The notes under the pieces were generated by a model, which ran no database searches, was not told the origin of the DNA, and worked only from the letters and a program-made list of their open reading frames with translations. A stretch of DNA of 64,000 nt from Straminergon stramineum (lineage: Eukaryota; Streptophyta; Bryopsida; Hypnales; Calliergonaceae). The stretch spans positions 9,052,001 through 9,116,000 of the forward strand of contig OY987267.1 of the NCBI GenBank assembly GCA_963920665.1. Reading direction: 5' to 3'. A program made the position numbers and the translations under genes. Below are positions 56,188-64,000 of the stretch, one piece after another (positions within the stretch are counted from its first letter, which is position 1; every line of letters begins with the position of its first letter).

Positions 56188-56259
56188 TTAAATTTACTTG
56201 AGGTTCATTGAATATTCATGAGAATTGACATTTTGTGAAGTGGAGAATAAAATCAAAGG

Positions 56260-56445
56260 ATGATGAAAATTGCCCATGTGGGTTTCCTTTTGTGCTCATT
56301 GATTCTATTTGGATTGATTGTGCTCCTTGCTTCTGATCACAATATTATAGCTTTGGGCCCATTATGGGGAGATTTGAGGCCTCTATATGCCTACAAGTTC
56401 CCAGGCTATAAGGAATGCAGGAATTGCGTCACTATTGTAGTATGA
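56260..56445 (+). CDS. Possible 61-aa secreted-peptide-like ORF
   Basis: ATG at 56260, stop at 56443. Residues 1-24 are a signal-peptide-like hydrophobic segment (MMKIAHVGFLLCSLILFGLI); the short mature part has two cysteines (YKECRNCVTIVV). It overlaps one arm of an inverted repeat and lies in AT-rich DNA, so chance is at least as likely as function. Confidence 0.2.
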   Translation: MMKIAHVGFLLCSLILFGLIVLLASDHNIIALGPLWGDLRPLYAYKFPGYKECRNCVTIVV

Positions 56446-56633
56446 AGTGGCACAAACCATGCCATGTCAAAAAAAAAATTCAACTGATTTTTGCATTTCA
56501 AAACTAAGAATTTTTTATATTTTTGTATCTTTTATATTTATTTTACTGACAACAACCAGCCATTCCTGGACAGCATAAGAAACAGGAAGGAGAACAACCT
56601 TGCAACAAGCATGTAGAGGCCTCAAATCTCCCC
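56366..56633. repeat. 25-bp inverted repeat spaced 218 bp
   Basis: ggggagatttgaggcctcta then tatgc (56366-56390) matches the reverse complement of 56609-56633 with one mismatch. It may mark the ends of a small element or a foldback. Confidence 0.7.
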
Positions 56634-57355
56634 TAATGCAAAGGGGGAGGAGGCCTTGCCAATTGAGAAGTTTAATATGGAGTATTTAACTTACATGCAC
56701 TTAAAATGTCAGGAATTGATATGTGGAAAGCAAGCTAGTGTTGCAATGTGATAGCTAAGGCATGCAATCCATTCTTGATCACCCTCATTTCCGCCATGTA
56801 GGCTGCTCTATTTCCAATCAATTGTGGTTTAGGTGATAGCTCATGTAGAACAGGACCACTAGGAGCAACAAAAATATCTAAGAAGTGTACATTGAAAGCA
56901 TAGAATGATCACATGTACAATGAAAGCCAGAATTATCACTTACATTGATTTTGTAACTAGCCTATGGTCAGAAATAGGATGACCTACATATCAAGAATAA
57001 GTTTGACAAAATCTTCACAAAAAAAATTCAGGATAATTTCGTTTTTGAAGGAAAAAGTGTAAAAAGAAAATGAAAATCCTTCTTAAATCTATTTCATTGC
57101 ATGGGAAAAAATTTCCCTCACCAACCCCATTTTGTAGCTATGCTCAATTCTTTAAGTGGTTGCAAATGGGTCATAAGCTTCTAGTGCTACATTGTGCTAT
57201 ACAAACAAAGCCTCTCATAATGCAAGGTAACTACACCTATTATGGACACTTTCAAAGGGTTTTTTTTAAGGTCTTGTAATTATGAAATCTTGGTGCCCTT
57301 ATAATCAGTGAGGCCATTTTATTCTTTGTGTCATAATTAGGTACTCCTACTTTAA

Positions 57356-58303
57356 CCCCAAAACACCCAAACTACATTTTTTGGGCAACATAGTGATTTT
57401 GGACAATGCACTATGAATAGAGTTTTTATTTTTTTGGTTTGAAATTTTCACACAACATGTGTCTGAGGACTAGCTTTAAGGCCCAAAAATTTTCATAAAT
57501 TTTTTACTACATGGATAAAAAGTTCTTGTATGATATGTCATTTTCATTCCTTGGTGGGCAACTCAAAAAATATTCCTTAAAAATCCCTTTTTTTCAGAAA
57601 TAAAAGTTGAAAATTGTTTTTTTGGATTTGCAGATATATGGAAAGATTTGAATAATTCCATTTTGATGAATGAGATGAAAGTTATGAAGAGTTTTAGTTT
57701 GTGGGTAGTTGTGGGTAGTTATAGAATCTCTACTCTAAAATAAACTTTGAAGTCCTTTATTTAACTCAAATTTCAATATTTTTGGAAAAAATAATTAAAA
57801 ACACTAGGTGTAGATTGTTTATTAGAACATTACAACCATTGGGATTGGCATTTTTCAATTCCAATAAAGAAATTGTTCACAACTTAGTATTTTGAATCAT
57901 TCTCTACTTCTTTGTATTTACTATTTTTTTTCTACATGTTGTACAATTTTGAATGAACTGAAATTTTTCAAGCATGTAGCCAACTTGCCTTAAAGAATGA
58001 ATCCTAAGAAACACCACCATTTTGGACATTTTCTCATACAAATGTGACCTTGTGAAGTGCAACTACCCGTTTTTTAGCAAGGCTAAAAATAGGATTTTTG
58101 TCAATTCAAATGCTAGTAACTTGCAATTTGCATGGTGAAAATTTCTGAAATTTTTTCCACATATTCTCAAACCAGCATACAACAAGATCCTATGGTTACA
58201 TGTATCCAAAATGTTTGATTTTTTCCCTAAAATTTGGTACTTGTAATAGAAATGGTAGTTTTCAAGCATTTTTGGTGAAAACATAGTCAAATACATTTTG
58301 GGG
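57356..58303. mobile_element. 948-bp TTAA-type element (family TTAA-2)
   Basis: Flanks TTAA (57352-57355) and TCAA (58304-58307); ends CCCCAAAACA and CATTTTGGGG. Long collinear matches to 23043-23964 include aatctctactctaaaataaa, caaccattgggattggcat and ttctgaaattttttccaca. No ORF with transposase motifs. Confidence 0.75.
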
Positions 58304-58307
58304 TCAA

Positions 58308-59100
58308 ATGTGATTTTTAGTTTATGAAACCAATAAAACCATTTCATTCCAAGATTCACTTAAAGCAATGCAAGATTATTAACCACCTAAACAACCTCCC
58401 ACCAATTGAGAACCTCCCAAAGAACCTCCCGAAGAAAAGTGACGATGTTGTGAGGACTTACATTCTAACTACTGGACTATTTTTTTCCTACTTTTGTTCT
58501 AGGTTACTACCCACTTCATAACTTCATACAAAGATTGTCTGTAAAGGCTTGATTTCGACAAACACCGAGGAGCTTGGAGGAGAGTTCTCTCTTATCAAAT
58601 GAAAACAGAAAACCAAGGGGCCTTCCCCAAAATTTGATGCATACAACTAATTCCATAGTATAAACTTAGGTATTATAACCTAGCATCATCCAAACCTTCA
58701 AGACTCACTTGAATGATCTAAATTGCAAATACACATATAACCCTAAAACAAGCCCAAATCCAATTAAGAAACTTTCCCTAGGAACTTGCACCTTTGATCC
58801 TTAAAACACATAGGTTTGGACCTTACAACGACATGTTCAGCTACCAAAGAAACCCAAAAATACTGAAGTTGCAAAGATGTGACAAAACTATAACACATAG
58901 ACATTTGCCTAGCACTTTGGTGTGCAAGCAAGACCAAAATTCAAATGACCAAAGACAACACTAATATACACTCTGCCAAATATAATGTACAAGTAAAGAT
59001 ATAAACTGGAAGTTGATGCTCACTTGGGATAGCTATAGATAGTGAGTTGCATGCTCAAAGTACAACTTTGGCACAATCCACTTCCTGACGATGTCCTTGC
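58308..59100. other. AT-rich interval, no gene seen
   Basis: No supportable ORF or repeat structure. A clean start or end for the decayed frames that follow was not found. Confidence 0.35.
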
Positions 59101-59284
59101 AATTCAGAGAAATAATGGTCTTGTCTTTCTACCAAGTGATAATCAAATCCTTCATAGCATCTAGGAGTGCATCATTGTAGACTCGTTTCTAATCTCTAAG
59201 CTAGAAATCATCTTTTGGATTGTCTAGAAGAACTTCCCTTGCGAGTGCCTTCTTGATGTTTCTCCAATCCACTCTGAGCAATCC

Positions 59285-60798
59285 TACCACACCCGTTTTA
59301 CTCTAAATTCCTAGTGCAATAGCAAAGGTAGTCACAATATTTTTTGCTAGAACTAATTTTGCTTTTTGAAGCCCCACCAAGTGAGTTTGCATAACATCTT
59401 TGAAGCTATTGAGGACCTCATGTCCCAATATCACTGTAGAAGGATTCCTCAAAAAAGGTGGTACCATGTCTTTCAACATCGGTTGTACTAAAACCTTCAT
59501 GATTGTCAGGTGATGAACTTCACGATCATGATTCTTCATCTTTTGTGCTACATAGAAGTTAATCTCTTGGGCAAGGTTGGGACTAGCCCTATGAGTTTTT
59601 TTTAATAGAACTTATGACCCTAGTGTTAATATGTTCGCTTCCCAAGTCTGTAGTCAATTCTGTTGCGTTTAGCAATTCGGCTTTTCGAGCACAACATCTA
59701 TGGGTCCTTTGTTGATTGTCGACCCGACACTTCTCAACGTACCAAGCATGATAATCATAGCATGGTATTGAAAAGTCTGCATATCCTATCATAGATTCCC
59801 AATTGGCTTCAAGAATGGTCGACCCTCCATTTAGATAGCCTAAACTAGGTTTCTGTACATAGTGACACTGATACCCTAAGCCCTATACTAGCATAAGAGA
59901 ATTTAAAGACACCCTTCTAGGTTAAAGGCCCTCAAGCCTCAAATTCACTTGACCACCCTCACCCTAAGACCAAACCTGTTGCAACAGATAAAACTAAGCG
60001 CTCTCCTAGAAGTTAAAGACTTATGACAAATAGATTGAGAATCAAAGGTTGTCGAGTCAAGTTTTGGACCAAGAGGAAAGCACACAGTAGTCTGTTGCCA
60101 CCGACATTTATACACCACAAATTTTGATGCACACAGAAGCATAGTTGGTTCCCATAGAACTTAATCTACAACCCTGTTATACATCCCAAGAAGACATGAT
60201 TCTTTCCTTATGGACTCAGATTTGTTACTCAATTCGCTCACTAAAGCTTCTACATGAATTTCTCTTGGGCTCTCAAGTGGTGTCACAAAAATTTCTTCAC
60301 CTATTGTCTCTTCCTCATCATCAAAAATGCACTTCAAAGAAATCCATATTGCCATGCTCACTCGTTGGTACTTTACACTTGGACGCTTAAAACCAGGGCC
60401 ACCATACACAACAGAGGTAGTACTCTTCATCATCTTAGGATTCACGGCACTCATTTTTTGTGTTGAGAAATAAACATGTAAACACTAGACGCATGACCCC
60501 CGTTTGCAACATTCTCTAAAAGTGTTGAAAATTGCAACATGAAATCAATGCTAAAGATTGCAACGTTCAACAATATGCATGCCATAGCAGACTCCAAAAA
60601 CCCTAAACTCTAACTTAGCATCACATTTGGAAGAGGAAGTTTGCTACCCATAATCCTAATGAATACCTGGTGGTGAGATTTGCTAGCTTCAGCAATAATG
60701 GCACTAATGAGGGCATCTTTAGGTTCATGGGAATCCACCCTTGCTCTTAAACATAAATCCTTGATTTGTAAGACTGCATGTATAACTACACCATTCAT
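59285..60798 (-). pseudogene. Chain of decayed minus-strand coding fragments, family unknown
   Basis: Several protein-like frames lie in order on the minus strand. MNGVVIHAVLQIKDLCLRAR starts at 60798 (ends at a possible donor cag|gtattc near 60667). MSAVNPKMMKSTT starts at 60454, with an acidic stretch IFDDEEETIGEE. A fragment with HAWYVEKCRVDNQQRT lies near 59740. A final frame, LAQEINFYVAQKMKNHDREV onward to a stop near 59303, follows. They are separated by stops and frame changes with no convincing splice sites for all. I do not recognise the family; a degenerate gene or element is likely. Confidence 0.35.
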
Positions 60799-60809
60799 TC
60801 ACTTATTGT

Positions 60810-61890
60810 AGCAATCTTTCATCCACCTTCATCTAATTCTTATAGGAACTAAGGATCAAAAGGGTTGGTTACACATGGTATTTTTCCCTTAATCCATGTA
60901 AAAAATTTGTGAAGCACCACTATTTTTTGGGACAAGACACGTGTATAATGTTTGTATAGAACAATCCCAAATTTTTAAGAGAATTAAAAATTTTGCCACC
61001 ACAAATTAGGAATTTTTACTAAAAAAGAAGTGGTTACAACCAACTTGGCTCCTACTAGTATGCTTGGACCCATGGGCTTACTCCAATGTCTTTGAAATTA
61101 TAGCAATTGTCTAGTTAGGATATAAGATCGGGTTTTTTACTTGTGTTACATCATTCAAAGATGTAATGCAATTAATTCTCCAAATTTTTTGAGGCATTGG
61201 TTGTCTTCCTTTACATTAGGCTACATGACTAGAAGTCTTTGCTTGAATGGGTATCTATAGATCTTCATTGCAGTTTTAGTGTGTGCACTATGAGTGAATG
61301 TGTGCCAAACTCATTACATTTGATTAGTGCTTCAATGCCCTTATTATGGTGACCACAAGGTTTTTAGTATTACATCACATCTAGACATCAAGATGTTGTT
61401 GCATTGTAAATGTGAGCATTATATAAAAATGTATATGTATATGCTATTTTGATAGATTTTGATTAGAATAATATAGTAAGAAAGATGACATCACTTGAAA
61501 TGGCTTCAAAATGACACCTTTTCATTGACAAACAAAACATGAAAGAGAAGGAAACCACCAAAGAGCTTCATCAATTTGATGTGGTTTTCGTTGTTTTTCA
61601 CTTTGGATTTCAATATTTCCTATTGGAGAGAGGGTTTTAGAGTCTCAAGATGAAGAGCTTCAACTAGAGCCTAAAATTGAGCTTTCATTGTCACAACTAT
61701 CAGATCAACCACTTTTGCCACATGAGTGTCCATAAGAACTTCTCAACTGCCAAAATAACCTCACATGGAATAATGGTGGAATGGAAACTTTCATTATGAT
61801 GCTCGAGCATTGGTGATCTTATTAAATGTTGGACATGTCGAGCCCAGCATCTGAGAAGTGACATTCGAAGGATGTTTTAAAGGTTTAAAC
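60810..61890. other. AT-rich interval, no gene seen
   Basis: No ORF over 60 codons with credible features and no repeat ends found. Confidence 0.4.
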
Positions 61891-61901
61891 GACAATCAAT
61901 A

Positions 61902-62156
61902 AAGGTCATATTTGTTATATTGAGACTTTTCGTAGATTTTGAGACAGAATGCTAGTTATTAAAAAATTCATTTAAAATTATATTAATTGATACCAAAAAT
62001 AAATAATGCTCAAATAGTGATCCTATAATGAAATTCTAAAAGTTGGTGTTGTTACCTACTTATAAAAAAATACTTGTAAAGAGATAAAGTAGTTTATCTT
62101 CAAGTCGAGGATAAAAATGAGACTGCGAAAAGTCTCAAATTAACGAATATGACCTT
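61902..62156. mobile_element. 255-bp element with long terminal inverted repeats
   Basis: Left end AAGGTCATATTTGTTATATT and, reverse complemented, right end AAGGTCATATTCGTTAATTT continue into a shared GAGACTTTTCG. The arms are about 34 bp with four mismatches. AATA precedes the left end and follows the right end, which allows a 2-4-bp target duplication. Not related in sequence to the TTAA families. Confidence 0.75.
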
Positions 62157-62581
62157 AATACTATTGTATGGGGCAAACCTATCAAAAGGAATCGTGGCCA
62201 CCAACATTGGTTAGAAAGGTTGGTTAATCCTTTATTGAAGGCAGATCATGCAAATTTTATTGCAATTACTATCTGATGCATCTTAAAGTTTTTGCAGATA
62301 GAGTGATATTTCTCTTGAAACTTTGTTTTTTTACCTCCAATAGACAACTGTTAAATCTTAGGTCTTTTGTTTGTGTGTTTAGAAGTGTTTTCAAATTTTA
62401 TTTTATATGTAAAAAGCTTAGGCTCATTTGATTGAATTTTTTATTCAATTTTGGTGCTTATTTACATTTTGATTATATTTTCAAAAAGATTTTTAAGGAT
62501 TTGTAGTGTTGTACATGGCTTAGACAATTTGGTCTATGGTTTTAAAGTATTTATACATAATTTATTATAAATATGGGTATA

Positions 62582-62692
62582 TTCTACTTATACATATTAT
62601 ACAAGTATTGGTGTATGATACTTATACAATATTTATATATAGCAAAATACAAGTTCAAGAATACTCTACTTGTACATATTATACAAGTATTG
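62582..62692. repeat. Two 28-bp direct repeats, period 83 bp
   Basis: tctactt(a/g)tacatattat then acaagtattg occurs at about 62582-62609 and 62665-62692 with one difference, in an AT-rich low-complexity block. Confidence 0.7.
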
Positions 62693-62699
62693 ATATAAG

Positions 62700-64000
62700 C
62701 TAATACACACATTATATACAAAGTTGTATACATTTGAATACAAAATATTTTATACTTCATATTACATGAGACTTTATAGACCAAACAACGCCTTCTTTTA
62801 TCTTGAAGTGGTATACCTTTCACTCATATTATTACATTCCCTCGCATCCTAGGCCGAATCTGGTTGCAACCAAAAACTTAACATTTTTCCAAAGCTTAGA
62901 CTTCTCTACTCGACAACGTCCATCAAAACTTTAAGATTCAACTCCAAATTTATTAGGACTCTAAAAAAATTTGAGTGGCATGTCTATCAAGGTCAATAGA
63001 TGGGCCGTCCAATTGACGAACATGTACATTGTCCAAAAAAACTTAGTAGAGGTGATCATGATGTGCCCAAACTAACACTAACAGACATCATGATGGGAAA
63101 ATTTGTGTCATTTTAAAATAGAAAATCTTAGGTGACTATGCTTCATGGCAAAGTTGAGGTCATAGATATAAATCACAACACTAGGTTTAGTACTTCTTAG
63201 GTTATTAGATGAGCTCAACAAAATTGCGAAAATCTTTGAATTAGTGCATAGGGTTGTTAGACCTAGTCCATTGCGTTGATTTAGCTTATTAGAATCCCTT
63301 TTCACAACTGCATTTACTCTAGATTCTCTAGGTTTCATGTGTTCACTAGTGGAATTCATTGTTTATTTAAACTCCACTAACAAATCTTGTGTTTGTTTGT
63401 GTGGATTTCCTATTTGTAGGAATCTACGTTGTCCCTTGTAGAACACTCACATCAAGTGTTGGACATTAGCCATTTGTGAACATGGTTTGGAGTACTTGTT
63501 GGACCATCTTTCACTCCTAAATCCAAAAAGAAACACCAACTTTTGTGTGTTTCATTTGGTTTAGGTTAACTGCTTGTTGCGGACTTTATTCTTTTGTAGG
63601 TCTTATTAGGTTTGTCTAGTTAGTTAGTTCAAACTATGTAAGTATGAGAGTTTAGAATTCAAAATTTTGCAGTAGTGGCAACCAAATTTCTGGTAGACAA
63701 AATTTCTAATAGCTTAAGAGAATTTTTTTTTCATGATTATTCAAATTAAAAAAAATATAAGAGAAGCGTGCAAAAATTTCTTAGGTAGTGATTAAGGTAA
63801 AAGGACTTGATCCTTTATACGGACTTGCAAGGTTGGGCCATATATTTGGGACAACTATACGACAAACTTCTCTCGAGTAGAAATATTCAACAGCACTATA
63901 GAATTTTTCTCGTCAAATGGTTTTGCCAAAAAAAATTTAGTTTACAAGAGAAAATATTATCCTTTAGACCCATGAGGAAACTCCACTAGCCTCTCAAAAG
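62700..64000. other. AT-rich terminal interval, no gene seen
   Basis: No credible coding sequence, structured RNA or repeat ends identified up to the window edge. Confidence 0.4.

Overview
The window reads as nuclear DNA of a land plant. The evidence is a complete spliced SPA (SUPPRESSOR OF PHYA) type gene, two further small genes with clean GT-AG introns, telo-box promoters, a Copia-type LTR with a plant-style primer binding site, Stowaway-like MITEs, and a mosaic of gene islands of moderate GC set in AT-rich transposon-filled DNA. The lineage cannot be fixed from sequence alone. An early-diverging land plant such as a bryophyte is possible but unproven.

Layout. 0-5.6 kb: one long exon (+) for a leucine-rich-repeat protein with an N-terminal helical domain; 8 nearly identical 417/339-bp units make up most of it. 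7.0-9.2 kb: a two-exon gene (+) for a protein I do not recognise. 9.2-24.9 kb: AT-rich repeats, including two diverged copies of a multi-kb repeat (about 9.26-12.53 and 17.61-21.33 kb), a decayed Tc1-like transposase (-) near 15 kb, a Copia LTR remnant near 21.5 kb, and several MITE-like elements. 25.3-29.5 kb: a more GC-rich island without a large ORF; it holds two tandem C/D-box snoRNA candidates (-) downstream of a telo-box cluster, a duplicated block and a 62-aa ORF (+). 29.5-32.6 kb: nested transposable elements. 32.7-39.4 kb: the 8-exon SPA gene (-), with a tandem-repeat array in its first intron. 40.4-47.0 kb: repeats. 47.5-48.8 kb: a 2-exon gene for a 115-aa membrane protein (+). 51.8-53.7 kb: a 4-exon gene for a 236-aa protein (+). 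53.7-64 kb: repeats and decayed ORF fragments.

The best-supported unusual theme is a group of elements that begin with CCC, end with GGG and are flanked on both sides by TTAA (or a one-base decay of it), the hallmark of piggyBac-type transposition. At least ten fit. One is confirmed by comparison: the copy at 11417-12200 is missing from the homologous site in the second copy of the large repeat. A second insertion (18253-18772, TTA duplication, GGG ends) is confirmed by the same comparison in the other direction. The genes do not form a pathway; only SPA has a well-defined function (light-signalling E3 ligase component with COP1).
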